NCBI GenBank assembly: GCA_910585595.1
Contig: CAJUET010000010.1
Location: forward strand, 1-64,000
DNA length: 64,000 nucleotides
Origin: an uncultured Christensenella sp.
GTDB taxonomy: Bacteria; Bacillota; Clostridia; Christensenellales; Borkfalkiaceae
Direction: 5' to 3'
Each line of letters starts with the position of its first letter. The stretch's first letter is position 1. The notes under the pieces were generated by a model, which saw only the letters and a program-made list of their open reading frames with translations, was not told the origin of the DNA and searched no databases. Of this stretch, positions 1 through 9,312 are shown in pieces. The position numbers were made by a program, and so were the translations under genes.

Positions 1-50
1 CTTTAAAAGCATTTGTGGCATAAACATTTTCAATATCGCAAATAACTTCT

Positions 51-725
51 TTGATATTTGATTCGTTACCGCAATATAATTGTCTGATAATCGATAGTCT
101 GGAATCAACTGTTGCCACAACTGCTTTTAAAGGAGATTTTGAACAACTAAATCATTTAATAGAAAATAGTAAAAATATTAAAGCTATATGCGAGTATTAT
201 AAAAAGTATTGTTCACAAGGATTAGCGGAAACACTTAATTTTTCTTTGCGTGTAGAAACGCGTCGATGGTATGAGGAATACAAATCTCTTGACAAAGAAA
301 TTAAAGAATTTATATCTCCTGCAATTGATAATAATTATAATTTATTAATTTCGGCGGCAAAACAAGAGGTAGAATTAAGACCCGTATTAAATTTGGGCGG
401 TTGCGACGTCAAGAATCTTGTTTATGATAACAACAAAACAATGTTTGTAGACCTTGAACGTGCACACTGGGGATGGCCGGGAATAGATTATGCGGACTAT
501 TTAATTACATATTATAAAAGACACAAAGAATCAGAAAACTTTTGGGAAGATATTCTTGATAATTTTACATCCGATTACATCAGTAAACCCCTACTTCTAT
601 GTTGGCTAATACTTAACGGATGGAAAGAAGCAATATCTGAAACAATAATAACAGAGCAACCGTTGAAAGCTGAGCTGATAGTAAGACAGAAAAAACTTAC
701 CCAACTGCTACAAGAATGTTGTTAA
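51..725 (+). CDS. Phosphotransferase-like C-terminal fragment
   Basis: The frame opens after an in-frame TAA at 21-23 and has no ATG near its start; the first usable codon is TTG at 51, without a convincing ribosome binding site. The 224-residue product has a block (VKNLVYDN, then FVDLERAHWGWPGIDYADYL) that resembles the catalytic-loop/DFG region of aminoglycoside or choline kinase-like phosphotransferases. The usual HxD before that loop is not present (it reads N-L-G). The N-lobe with the ATP-binding lysine is missing. I read it as the C-terminal half of a decayed or frameshifted kinase-fold protein, or a pseudokinase. Its 3' end overlaps the convergent STAND gene by 29 bp. The family call is tentative. 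Confidence 0.4.
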   Translation: MIFDSLPQYNCLIIDSLESTVATTAFKGDFEQLNHLIENSKNIKAICEYYKKYCSQGLAETLNFSLRVETRRWYEEYKSLDKEIKEFISPAIDNNYNLLISAAKQEVELRPVLNLGGCDVKNLVYDNNKTMFVDLERAHWGWPGIDYADYLITYYKRHKESENFWEDILDNFTSDYISKPLLLCWLILNGWKEAISETIITEQPLKAELIVRQKKLTQLLQECC

Positions 726-3681
726 CATACATTACCTTGGATTGCATAGTTCTTTGCCAATTTTCTACTGAAAGCAGTCTCTTAAAATCGTGTTCAAAAT
801 CTTTGTCGTTGATTTCCCTAAGGATTTTGTTCAAAGTCTCAGAGTCATTAATTTGATGATAATACATACAGCTTGCGAGTAAAACTTGCCTTACAACAGA
901 GGCTTTGTCCTCGCGCACTTTGCAAGCAAAATGCATCAACAATGTATTTGTAATACTTGCAAGCAACTGCCTCAACTGAATTGAATCGCCATTAGTGTTT
1001 ATCAAAAGCGAAGCAAGACTAAATTGAGCTCGCCAGCGATAGATATTGGATTGCGTATCAAACAAATATAAATTTGCCGAATGCAGTAACCTCTCAGCAG
1101 AATTGAAATCGTTTTTGGCTATATACATTACCGCTTTTAAGATAAGCGCTCTGCCCTTCTGGCAATTAATATTTGTTTGCTCGGCTTCTGCTATGTATTG
1201 TTCAATATACTTTAAAATTTCATTTGCTTCATGATGTCTACAATCGGGTTTTACATAATCTAAAACCATACTCATAACAATATCAATCTTAGCGTGTAAC
1301 TTGCCTTGCCATGGAAAATTTGTGCCCTGCGCTGTTTTAATAAGTTGCCTATAATATTTTTCCGCTTGATAAGGATTATGTTTAAGAGCAGCGTTGCCTA
1401 ATTGCGAATATTTTTGAATGACAGGATAAAATGATTGGGGGAACTTTTTAATTGCATTTTCAAAAATTTCAAGAGCATTTTCACCTGTACTTTGTTCTTT
1501 GATGGTCAAAGCATAATCTTGAATGACTTGCCCAACATAGTCATTTTTAATATCGAAAGGCACACGTTCAATTTCATCATAATACGGTTTGATTACAGAG
1601 AGCGCTTCCTCGAAATTTCCCGCAAAAAAATACTTTTCCCATTTTAAAAGAGTGTATTTGATTCGTTCAACAGAGAAATCATTGCATAAACATAAAACGT
1701 TTTCAAGTTTTTTCCAGTATGGGTCGTATTTACTGTTACCAATCATATTCATTGCGCCCAAACAAGTGAAGAACAATAAAAGAATTTCAATTTCCGTTTC
1801 TCTACTGATGTATAATGTCGTATCAAGGCATCGCTTGGCTTCTTTAGCCGCTTCATCGAAAACATTCTCACGCATTAAACTTTGTATATACAATATCGCG
1901 TTTTGTGTATACTCGTGTGTCCTTTGCGCATAAAACAAAATATTAAGATAAACGGCTGTATTATTTTTTAATTTATTATCTGAGTCTTCATTTTTAACCA
2001 ATAGGTAAAGATTGTTTGCCGCTATGTATGTTTCAATATAATTAGAATTTTGATAAATTATTCTTTGATATTTTAAATGGCATTCAAAACCAGAGCCTAT
2101 GTCTGAAAACAACATTGACTGCGCTATTTTTTCTTTAATTTCTTTGGGATAATTATATATAACGAAATAGGGAATATAGCCTTTTAAGATTATTACCAGT
2201 GCGAAAATTTCACACATAACCGAGTCCTTGAGTAGTGACATTATAACTGAAGGAACAATACTTGCATTGATGAAATCTTCTTTAATAAAGTTTTCTAAAC
2301 CTTCCTCTTTTGTGCAGGTTTCGAATCTATAAAAAAATTCCGGCGGCATATTCTTTAAACGTATTATTGCTGTATTAATTTCCAACGGACTGTATTCCAA
2401 CAGCTTTGCCAAAGTAGCACAGTGGGTCAAATTTAATTTTTTATCAATACTTTTGCTAATATATTCAGCAGCATAATTATGATCTAGTCCCTCTATTAGT
2501 TTTGTAGCGCTTAAGCGTGACAACTCATCAATTTTAAGATTCAATTCATTTTTAGCAGTGTCAGTTATTACCGGATCTCTGATTTCAAACGTCATTTTTA
2601 TTCCGTGTGAAACCAGCAGTTTTACAAGGCAGATCAAAAATGAAAGAGTTTCTTTCTGTGAATTGTTAATGTTACGAAATACTATACTGATTTGAAGGTT
2701 TTTATTATCAAGTATTTCTTGTAAATAATTGATTAAAAGCTGCGTGTAGGAATCTCTGTATTTATAGAAATTATCTGTAGAAGAAATTATGGCATTTGAT
2801 ACTGCATCAACAATATCAGCACTAAGATGCACTTTTTTTATATTAAGAATATTTTTTACCTTTTTAATATTTTTTTCAGTTAAAAGAAAATTAATATTAA
2901 CACCCCAAATAATTTCAAGAAGAGTCACAAAAAGAGCGCGCGGAGAAGTTATTATGTCCATAAACACATCGCGCGTTCTGTAATTTATGTTTCTTAGTTT
3001 TTCCTGAACTGCATCCATTACAAGGCTTTTCCCTGTACCTTCTTTGCCTCTTATTACTATCGAGGATGCGCCACTTAGAAATTTGTATATGTCGTCTATA
3101 TATGCATTATGTCTTGCGCCGAAAGCACTGGTTTGAATTTCGGTCTTCACAATATTTTGCTCGGGATTATTAAAAATTCCTTTACAATCTTTCATTGCTA
3201 TACTGAGTTTATCGGAAAAGGGAACTTTAAACAGGTCTTTATTTGCGAAAAAAAAGTCTGCTAACTGACCGCCGGTAATTTTTTCGATATGCAAAGCGCT
3301 TCCATTTTCAAACATTGCGATTTCTTTCAATGATTGAGGACTGAATTTCAAGTTTGTTGAAATAAAAAGCTTATGGGCGGGATAGTTAAATGCTATTACA
3401 ATAGCTTTGGCACAATCCGATAAACTGAGAGAAACCTGTTCTAGCTTTCTCATTTTTGATTCCATAAGATAAATTTTATTTTCTCCGTCAGGTGAAGTAA
3501 TTTCCCAAATTGCATCGTAACCGTTATCTTTAGTTGCCTGCGTTAAATTCTCATTTTCGCCTTTATCATATTCTGTTCCAAAGTAATTTTTGTTAATATA
3601 ATAAAAAGCGAGTCTTTCCATCTCGCGCCAAACTTTTTCTTTATTATATTTTTTTGTGTTTTTATTAGCTTTATCTTTCAT
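697..3681 (-). CDS. PD-(D/E)XK-like nuclease-STAND NTPase-TPR protein, putative antiphage defence
   Basis: The 994-residue protein has three parts. Residues about 15-130 look like a restriction-endonuclease fold: G-Y-D56, then a beta strand with E74-S-K76, matching the D...ExK core. Residues about 185-470 form a P-loop NTPase with Walker A GKEGTGKS at 212-219. The expected Walker B strand (ISIVFRNINN, 331-340) lacks the usual acidic pair, as in some degenerate STAND NTPases. From about 540 to the end are helical pairs of the TPR type. This effector-NTPase-sensor order is that of Avs/STAND immune proteins, where the repeats sense a phage protein and the nuclease then cuts DNA. Avs proteins are usually longer. 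No Shine-Dalgarno is visible before ATG 3681. A divergent Xer recombinase starts 95 bp away. The architecture is seen; the defence role is inferred. Confidence 0.6.
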   Translation of the reverse strand: MKDKANKNTKKYNKEKVWREMERLAFYYINKNYFGTEYDKGENENLTQATKDNGYDAIWEITSPDGENKIYLMESKMRKLEQVSLSLSDCAKAIVIAFNYPAHKLFISTNLKFSPQSLKEIAMFENGSALHIEKITGGQLADFFFANKDLFKVPFSDKLSIAMKDCKGIFNNPEQNIVKTEIQTSAFGARHNAYIDDIYKFLSGASSIVIRGKEGTGKSLVMDAVQEKLRNINYRTRDVFMDIITSPRALFVTLLEIIWGVNINFLLTEKNIKKVKNILNIKKVHLSADIVDAVSNAIISSTDNFYKYRDSYTQLLINYLQEILDNKNLQISIVFRNINNSQKETLSFLICLVKLLVSHGIKMTFEIRDPVITDTAKNELNLKIDELSRLSATKLIEGLDHNYAAEYISKSIDKKLNLTHCATLAKLLEYSPLEINTAIIRLKNMPPEFFYRFETCTKEEGLENFIKEDFINASIVPSVIMSLLKDSVMCEIFALVIILKGYIPYFVIYNYPKEIKEKIAQSMLFSDIGSGFECHLKYQRIIYQNSNYIETYIAANNLYLLVKNEDSDNKLKNNTAVYLNILFYAQRTHEYTQNAILYIQSLMRENVFDEAAKEAKRCLDTTLYISRETEIEILLLFFTCLGAMNMIGNSKYDPYWKKLENVLCLCNDFSVERIKYTLLKWEKYFFAGNFEEALSVIKPYYDEIERVPFDIKNDYVGQVIQDYALTIKEQSTGENALEIFENAIKKFPQSFYPVIQKYSQLGNAALKHNPYQAEKYYRQLIKTAQGTNFPWQGKLHAKIDIVMSMVLDYVKPDCRHHEANEILKYIEQYIAEAEQTNINCQKGRALILKAVMYIAKNDFNSAERLLHSANLYLFDTQSNIYRWRAQFSLASLLINTNGDSIQLRQLLASITNTLLMHFACKVREDKASVVRQVLLASCMYYHQINDSETLNKILREINDKDFEHDFKRLLSVENWQRTMQSKVMYVNNILVAVG

Positions 3682-3775
3682 ATGTTTAGTTAAAATAATT
3701 CTTAGTTATTTTTACCAAATTTTACCATATTTTGATATAATTTTCAATAGCAAATCAAAAAAATATGGAGAATTT

Positions 3776-4660
3776 ATGGACTATTTATCGAAATTTATCA
3801 ATTATTTACATGCCACAAAAAATCTATCTAATAAAACCTTAAAAGCCTATACCAGCGATTTGAAGCAGTTTTTTAATTTTGAAAAAACAATACTTTCCCC
3901 CGACATTTGCGGTTTTATTGCGCATCTTAATGCTGATTTAAAACTTAAGGACACTTCCATACGAAGAAAAATCATCACCCTTAAAAATTTTTATGATTTC
4001 TTATATAACGAAAATATAATTACCTTTTCTCCCTTTGCAAAGTTAAAATTCCGCTTCAAGCAAGAGCGTAAACTACCCAAAACACTTCCAATAAAAGATA
4101 TTACGAAAATACTTTACTGTCTAAGTAAAGATTATAACCACCTCTCACCGTTCGCAAAAAGCACCTTCGTACGCGATGCCGCACTTTTAGACTTATTAAT
4201 CAGCTCTGGAATACGAATCGGCGAAGCTGCGGCAATAACTTTGGACGACATCATTAGTCCAGAACATACAATTCTTATTCACGGAAAAGGGCGCAAACAA
4301 CGTTTAATTTACATATCCTCTCCCATTACTTGGGAGAGGCTTAAAGCTCTGATTAAAGAACGTAAAAAATCAAGCAACAATTATTTATTTGTAAACCGTT
4401 ACGGGAATCCGTTGTCGATTCATGGAATTGAAGACATTTATAAAAAATACATAAAAAAGGCGCAGATAAATACGAAGTCTACTCCGCACTATCTGCGCCA
4501 TACTTTTGCCACGAATTTACTTGCGAACGGTGCCGATTTGCGCTCTGTACAAGAAATACTTGGTCACGCAAGCGTTGCCACAACTCAAATTTATACCGAG
4601 GTCACAACCGCACGAAAAAAACAAGTTTTAAAGAAATTCAATTACAGAAACAAACTTTAA
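3776..4660 (+). CDS. Xer/phage-type tyrosine recombinase
   Basis: Start chosen at ATG 3776 because a GGAG lies 7 bp upstream; this gives 294 residues, the normal XerC/XerD size. The N-terminal SAM-like core-binding domain (about 1-90) is followed by the catalytic domain with the Arg in SSGIRIGEAA, the beta-hairpin Lys in GKGRKQR, HYLRHTFAT, LGHAS and the nucleophile in TQIYTEV, so all R-K-H-R-H-Y residues are in place. It could be a chromosomal dimer-resolution enzyme or the integrase of an element lying to the left with the STAND gene. Its last 23 bp overlap the tail of the convergent serine-recombinase frame. Confidence 0.85.
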   Translation: MDYLSKFINYLHATKNLSNKTLKAYTSDLKQFFNFEKTILSPDICGFIAHLNADLKLKDTSIRRKIITLKNFYDFLYNENIITFSPFAKLKFRFKQERKLPKTLPIKDITKILYCLSKDYNHLSPFAKSTFVRDAALLDLLISSGIRIGEAAAITLDDIISPEHTILIHGKGRKQRLIYISSPITWERLKALIKERKKSSNNYLFVNRYGNPLSIHGIEDIYKKYIKKAQINTKSTPHYLRHTFATNLLANGADLRSVQEILGHASVATTQIYTEVTTARKKQVLKKFNYRNKL

Positions 4661-6299
4661 TAAATGTTATTGAAAATATAGAAATAACGCCAATTATCCA
4701 TTTGCAAGGGTTCGGATTCATTTCTGTTGAGGTCACCAAACGAGGGGTATAAGAACACCCCGAAGAAGAAACCGAATTTTCGGTTTCTTCTTCTTTTGCG
4801 CTTTTTTCGCTTTCGTCCTCGTTTCCGTCGGGGTAATCGGGGAAAATTAAGTTCAAAAGCAGTTCCTCTTTCTGCCCGCCTTTTAGGTGGAATAACACTT
4901 TCATTTTATCGTCGTAAAGCACAACGCGATAAATAAAGATATTGATTAGCTCCTTGCGGTGCTTTGTCTTGGTGTAGTCCAACGTGCGGAAATGTAACAA
5001 CCATTTGCGAATATCAGAATAGCTGTATTTCATTTGCATTGCCTTTTCCATTGCGACGGTGTCCGTAAGCTCTTTGTTTTCATTCTCTAACCGCTCCACT
5101 TGCGACAGTATAATGTCTGTTGCCTTGCCGTGCATAAGGGCTTGCATTAGGTTGTCAATCGCCTTTTTGTTGTCCTCGATTATATTTTCAAGCCGCGTTA
5201 TCTCACTGTCGTTCCGCGCCGCTTGAATAAGCGTGTAGGTTTCTGCGGCAACCATATCTATAAATTCGTCGGTCAAAACGCCGTACTTGTTCCGCTCCGT
5301 GCCGTCGCCCGTAATAGCAGTTATAACCTCGTCCTCTAAATATTGCTTGCGTATCGTGCGCTTGTCGCAAGTATGCTTTGTAACGCCTACACACTTGTAA
5401 TAGTTGTGTAGCGTTTTGTTTTTGCTCATTGCGCTCACGCCCGTCATTTTATTGCCGCATTTCCCGCATATCAATTTTTCTGATAAAATGTATTCGACTT
5501 TTGCCTTGCCCCTTGCGGGCGCGGCGGCATATAAAGCAAGTTTTTGTTGCGCTTGCTCGAATAACTCGTCGTCGATTATGCGCGGCATACCGCCGTCAAT
5601 CTCGTTGCCTTGATAAATGTACTTACCCAAATAGCGGCGGTTGCTTAAAATGCGTTGAAAGCTGTTTTTGTTAAACTCGCCGCCTTTGGTCGTTTTAACG
5701 CCTCGTCCGTTCAGATAACGTATAAGCTCGGCGTAATTGTTCCCCGCAACAAACATTTCAAAAACGGTCTTGACAACGGGTGCAAGCGCTTCGTCAAGCA
5801 CAAAACTCTTTTCGCTGTTTACCTTGTAACCGAGAGGAATAACACCGCCGAAATACTTACACTTTGCCGCAGACATAGCAATGCCGCGCTTGACCTTTTG
5901 CGACAGCTCCGCCGAATAGTATTCCGCCATACTTTCAAGTACGCCCTCGATTAAAATGCCGCTGGCGTCGTCCGTGATATTCTCTTTTGCCGAGAGGACG
6001 CGTACGCCGTTCTTTTTCAGCTTTGCTTTATAGGTTGCGCTATCGTAGCGGTTGCGGGCGAAACGGTCTAACTGATAGACAAGCACATATTGAAAGCCTT
6101 TGCGCTTACTGTCCTCAATCATTTGCAGAAATTCGGGGCGTTTGTCCGTTGTTCCCGTCAAAGCGCGGTCTATGTATTCGTGCGTAATGCGCAAATCGTT
6201 GCGCTGAGCAAAATTATAGCACTCGGCAAGTTGCCCCTCAATGCTTTGCTCGTTCTGTGCGTGTGAACTGAAACGGGCGTAAATAACTGCGTCTTTCAT
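4638..6299 (-). CDS. Large serine recombinase of the BceRSAB element
   Basis: Start chosen at ATG 6299, preceded by AAAGGAG at 9-bp spacing, not the longer frame to 6419 that runs into a palindrome. The 553-residue product has an N-terminal resolvase domain (YARFSS with catalytic Ser11; QLDRFARN), a Recombinase domain (about 150-290), a zinc ribbon (CGKC...C...C, about 310-350), a coiled coil (about 390-440) and an acidic tail. It catalyses insertion and excision of the surrounding element. The last 25 codons are not its own: from the attL core on, the frame uses host DNA and ends in a hydrophobic tail. In the excised circle the tail would read MNPLEIGETCSGG and onward (see attR). Confidence 0.88.
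   Translation of the reverse strand: MKDAVIYARFSSHAQNEQSIEGQLAECYNFAQRNDLRITHEYIDRALTGTTDKRPEFLQMIEDSKRKGFQYVLVYQLDRFARNRYDSATYKAKLKKNGVRVLSAKENITDDASGILIEGVLESMAEYYSAELSQKVKRGIAMSAAKCKYFGGVIPLGYKVNSEKSFVLDEALAPVVKTVFEMFVAGNNYAELIRYLNGRGVKTTKGGEFNKNSFQRILSNRRYLGKYIYQGNEIDGGMPRIIDDELFEQAQQKLALYAAAPARGKAKVEYILSEKLICGKCGNKMTGVSAMSKNKTLHNYYKCVGVTKHTCDKRTIRKQYLEDEVITAITGDGTERNKYGVLTDEFIDMVAAETYTLIQAARNDSEITRLENIIEDNKKAIDNLMQALMHGKATDIILSQVERLENENKELTDTVAMEKAMQMKYSYSDIRKWLLHFRTLDYTKTKHRKELINIFIYRVVLYDDKMKVLFHLKGGQKEELLLNLIFPDYPDGNEDESEKSAKEEETENSVSSSGCSYTPRLVTSTEMNPNPCKWIIGVISIFSITFIKVCFCN
4714..4722. repeat. attL core (GGATTCATT)
   Basis: Left copy of the 9-bp crossover core of the 4.7-11.9 kb element. 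On the minus strand it reads AATGAATCC and encodes Met-Asn-Pro in both the recombinase frame and the split host frame. Confidence 0.75.
4761..4792. terminator. 14-bp perfect hairpin inside the recombinase 3' end
   Basis: GAAGAAGAAACCGA and TCGGTTTCTTCTTC form a perfect 14-bp stem with a 4-nt loop inside recombinase coding DNA. In the circular form it would lie 10 bp after the stop of the small plus-strand ORF that starts at 11808, so it could end transcripts that cross attP. The role is inferred. Confidence 0.4.
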
Positions 6300-6356
6300 A
6301 GTGTGTTGCTCCTTTGCGCCGTCTGCTTGGTGTGCGGACGGCGGCTTAAAAATTTT

Positions 6357-6535
6357 GTTGTTCGCTTTGGTGCTTACCGTCTTAACCAGAGAAAAATGCC
6401 GCCGCAGATAAATTGTCAAGGGTTTATTTGCGAAGCAAACGACGGTTTTATGCCTAACGGGAGATAAATCGTCGCCCTTTACAATTTGTCAAGGCGGCGT
6501 ATTCCGTCTCCAGACGGTAAGCACAAGCGAATAAC
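6357..6535. repeat. Long imperfect palindrome upstream of the serine recombinase
   Basis: Outer arms at 6357-6382 and 6512-6535 share TTCGCTT and GTGCTTACCGTCT with a 2-nt indel between. Inner arms continue the symmetry: GCCGCC with AAATTGT near 6398-6418 against the complement near 6484-6498, then CGACGG...ATCGTCG in the centre. The whole 180 bp can fold back on itself. It holds no gene and lies between the recombinase and the divergent bceR promoter. It could be a MITE-like insertion, a recombinase accessory site or a regulatory RNA structure. Confidence 0.6.
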
Positions 6536-6701
6536 AAAACTATGCAATTCTTACAGAAAAGAATATAATCATACACGATAACTATATCACGGTAAATATG
6601 GCGTTCTATTTGATTATGTTGTTATAAAACTAATGATTTTGTCGAAACTTGAATGAAACAGAACACTGTCGCCCTTATCGTCATTCGCCGCTTTCAGGTT
6701 C

Positions 6702-6730
6702 TTGCTATTTAACGCAATTTACAGTATAAT
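6702..6730 (+). promoter_or_regulatory. Sigma-A-type promoter for the BceRS-like pair
   Basis: TTGCTA at 6702-6707, a 17-bp spacer and a perfect TATAAT at 6725-6730, 34 bp before the response-regulator start codon. Confidence 0.6.
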
Positions 6731-6764
6731 AAATATGTAATGCTTTCAAAATCGGGAGTTCCTT

Positions 6765-7439
6765 ATGTATAAAATTTTACTTGTAGAAGACGACGAAATA
6801 ATATCAAAATCAATTATGCAACACCTTGAAAATTGGGATTTTGAAGTAATAACAGCACGGGATTTCAAAAATATTACAAATGAGTTTACCGAGTGCAATG
6901 CTCACATTGTTTTACTTGATTTAATATTACCGTTTTATGACGGCTTTTATTGGTGTAAAGAAATTCGTAAAATTTCCAACGTACCTATCGTGTTTTTATC
7001 GTCGGCTTCCGATAATATGAACATTGTTATGGCTGTCAATATGGGCGGTGATGATTTCATTTCCAAACCGTTTAACGTAGGCGTTCTTCTTGCCAAAATT
7101 CAAGCGATATTAAGACGAACATACGATATGCCGAGTGGCATTTCCATTCTCGAACATAAAGGTATAATTTTGAACTTGAACGATTTTACTCTTTCTTATC
7201 GAGATAAGAGTATGGAACTTACAAAAAACGAGTTTCGTATATTTGAAACATTGCTTGTAAATAAGGGGAAAATAGTAAGCCGCGATACTTTGATGATGAA
7301 ATTGTGGCAAGACGATAATTATGTCGAAGAAAATACGTTGACGGTAAACGTAACGCGACTTAGGAAGAAATTAGAAGATTTAGGTATCGACGATTTTATC
7401 AAAACAAAAGTCGGTTGCGGCTATATCATTGAACTGTGA
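6765..7439 (+). CDS. bceR: BceR-type OmpR-family response regulator
   Basis: 224 residues, the family length. The receiver domain has the acidic pair E8-D9-D10, phospho-acceptor Asp52 (VLLDLILP) and the conserved Lys in SKPFN. The C-terminal half is an OmpR/PhoB winged helix (ELTKNEFRIFETLL, then VEENTLTVNVTRLRKKL). A GGGAG lies upstream of ATG 6765. The kinase starts 9 bp downstream, so the two are co-transcribed. In characterised systems the regulator activates the adjacent BceAB transporter when it meets cell-wall-targeting peptides such as bacitracin. The subgroup call rests on sequence style and gene order. Confidence 0.9.
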   Translation: MYKILLVEDDEIISKSIMQHLENWDFEVITARDFKNITNEFTECNAHIVLLDLILPFYDGFYWCKEIRKISNVPIVFLSSASDNMNIVMAVNMGGDDFISKPFNVGVLLAKIQAILRRTYDMPSGISILEHKGIILNLNDFTLSYRDKSMELTKNEFRIFETLLVNKGKIVSRDTLMMKLWQDDNYVEENTLTVNVTRLRKKLEDLGIDDFIKTKVGCGYIIEL

Positions 7440-7448
7440 GAAAAAATT

Positions 7449-8435
7449 ATGAAAGCACTAAAACTCATTCCGAAATATCTATGGCAATATAAATTCGTAA
7501 TAGCATTGCTTTTTGTTTTTACGGCTGTTTTTGCGTTGATTGCATATCTATATCAAATGGCGGTTGAAGCGATTTTATACGCATTTGCGCTGTGTTTTGT
7601 CATTATAATCATTTTGGTGGCGATACACTTTTATTTATATTGTAAAAAGCATTTCGAGCTTATTCGGCTCTTAAATTACCCTTTGACTTTGCAATTACCT
7701 ATTCCCCAAAATCTGACGGAAGCGGAATTGTATGCGGTTATCGAAAAAATCAGAGAACAATATAAAAACGATATAAGCAAAAAACAAAAAGAACATTCGG
7801 AATATTTAGAGTATTATACTATGTGGATGCACCAAATAAAGACGCCTATTTCGGCAATGGGGCTTATACTGCAAAACTCCGATACGAAAGAAAGTCGTGC
7901 GCTTGCCGCAGAACTTTTCCGAATAGAACAGTATGTAGAAATGGCATTATGGTATTTACGAATGGACGATATGACGGATATGGTGTTTAAGTCCTATGAT
8001 TTAGACGAAATTATAAAAGAAGCCGTCAGAAAATATGCGCCGCTTTTTATAAGCAAAAAAATCAAAGTAAATTATTCGCCGGTGAATTGTAAAGTTATTA
8101 CGGACAAAAAATGGCTGTCTTTCATAATCGAGCAAATTTTATCCAACGCAATCAAATACACCGAAAAAGGCAGCGTTACAATTACCGTAGAAAACAAAGT
8201 GATTATCATTGAAGATACGGGTATAGGTATCAGAAAAGAAGATTTGCCGAGAATTTTTGAAAAAGGCTATACGGGTTATAACGGTAGAATCGAAAAAAAA
8301 TCAACGGGAATAGGATTATATTTATCCCGTCGGGCGGCGGACAAGCTCTCACATAAACTTTCCGTTACTTCCGAAATCGGAACGGGTAGTAAGTTTTATA
8401 TTGATACGAATACTTATAATCTTAAAGTTGAATGA
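7449..8435 (+). CDS. bceS: BceS-type intramembrane-sensing histidine kinase
   Basis: 328 residues. Two membrane helices at about 14-35 and 41-63 are joined by only a few extracellular residues, the hallmark of intramembrane-sensing kinases that read the state of their ABC transporter rather than a ligand. Phospho-acceptor His128 lies in WMHQIKTPI. The ATPase domain has the N box (ILSNAIKYT), G1 (EDTGIGI), an F box (FEKGYTG) and G2 (STGIGLYLS). It follows the regulator gene by 9 bp and precedes the transporter operon. Confidence 0.9.
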   Translation: MKALKLIPKYLWQYKFVIALLFVFTAVFALIAYLYQMAVEAILYAFALCFVIIIILVAIHFYLYCKKHFELIRLLNYPLTLQLPIPQNLTEAELYAVIEKIREQYKNDISKKQKEHSEYLEYYTMWMHQIKTPISAMGLILQNSDTKESRALAAELFRIEQYVEMALWYLRMDDMTDMVFKSYDLDEIIKEAVRKYAPLFISKKIKVNYSPVNCKVITDKKWLSFIIEQILSNAIKYTEKGSVTITVENKVIIIEDTGIGIRKEDLPRIFEKGYTGYNGRIEKKSTGIGLYLSRRAADKLSHKLSVTSEIGTGSKFYIDTNTYNLKVE

Positions 8436-8437
8436 CC

Positions 8438-8451
8438 TTACGAAAATGTCA
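8438..8451 (+). promoter_or_regulatory. Putative BceR operator upstream of the transporter
   Basis: TTACGAAAATGTCA fits the BceR-type pattern TnACa-N4-TGTaA with one mismatch in each half. It lies in the gap between the kinase and the ABC ATPase, where BceR sites controlling bceAB are normally found. A second near-site (TAACACCGTGTAA, spacer 3) lies at about 8470. Confidence 0.5.
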
Positions 8452-8458
8452 TTTCTTT

Positions 8459-8500
8459 CAGCCGAAATGTAACACCGTGTAATTGTGTTTATTTCGGCTG
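8459..8500 (+). terminator. Terminator-like hairpin after the BceRS pair
   Basis: CAGCCGAAAT (8459-8468) pairs perfectly with ATTTCGGCTG (8491-8500) and is followed by TTTT. It separates the regulator/kinase transcript from the transporter genes. Confidence 0.55.
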
Positions 8501-8544
8501 TTTTGATAAAATTAAATTATCTTAAAATTCGGAGGTAGTTTAAC

Positions 8545-9312
8545 TTGGCTCTTTTATCGGTACAAAATTTAAGTAAAGTATATTCTTCGCGTTTAGGCGG
8601 CAATCAGGTTACCGCTCTTTCCGACGTTACTTTCTCGGTTGAATGCGGTGAATACGTTGCGATTATGGGTGAATCGGGTTCGGGCAAAACAACTCTGCTC
8701 AATATTCTCGCCGCACTCGATAAGCCTACAAACGGAACGGTTGATTTAGACGGTAAACTTCTTTCAAACATTAGCGAAAAAGAAATTGCGGCATTTCGAC
8801 GTGATAATCTCGGTTTTGTCTTTCAAGAATTTAATTTATTAGATACTTTTTCTTTGAAAGACAATATCTTCTTGCCGCTTGTGCTTGCAAAAAAAAGTTA
8901 TGAAGAAATGGAAAATCGTCTTGCCCCTATTGCGACCGAACTCGGCATTAAAGATATTTTGGAAAAATATCCTTATGAAGTTTCGGGCGGGCAAAAGCAA
9001 CGCGCCGCTGTCGCACGGGCGATCATAACCAATCCGAAACTAATTCTTGCGGACGAGCCGACGGGCGCATTGGACTCGCGCTCGACCGACAGCCTTTTGG
9101 ATGTGTTTGAAACAATCAATAAAAACGGTCAGACAATTCTAATGGTTACGCATTCCACGAAAGCGGCAAGCCGTGCCGGAAGAATATTGTTCATTAAAGA
9201 TGGACGACTTTTTCACCAAATTTATCGCGGTGAAAGCAATAACGAAGAATTGTATTGTAAAATTTCGGATACGCTGACATTGCTTGCTACGGGGGAACGA
9301 AAAAATGGTTAA
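8545..9312 (+). CDS. bceA: BceA-type ABC transporter ATPase
   Basis: Starts at TTG 8545 with GGAGG 9 bp upstream; no ATG is better placed. 255 residues with Walker A GESGSGKTT, Q loop (FVFQEFNLL), signature VSGGQKQR, Walker B LILADEPTGALD and the H loop (VTHSTKAA). It belongs to the MacB/LolD-like ATPases that work with single large FtsX-fold permeases. Its end overlaps the permease start by 8 bp (ATG 9305), so translation is coupled. It should power peptide-antibiotic detoxification or resistance. Confidence 0.92.
   Translation: MALLSVQNLSKVYSSRLGGNQVTALSDVTFSVECGEYVAIMGESGSGKTTLLNILAALDKPTNGTVDLDGKLLSNISEKEIAAFRRDNLGFVFQEFNLLDTFSLKDNIFLPLVLAKKSYEEMENRLAPIATELGIKDILEKYPYEVSGGQKQRAAVARAIITNPKLILADEPTGALDSRSTDSLLDVFETINKNGQTILMVTHSTKAASRAGRILFIKDGRLFHQIYRGESNNEELYCKISDTLTLLATGERKNG

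Noticed and set aside
6357..6419. Longer N-terminus for the serine recombinase (start at 6419)
   Set aside because: The extra 40 residues come from the palindrome and are not recombinase-like; ATG 6299 has a good AAAGGAG.
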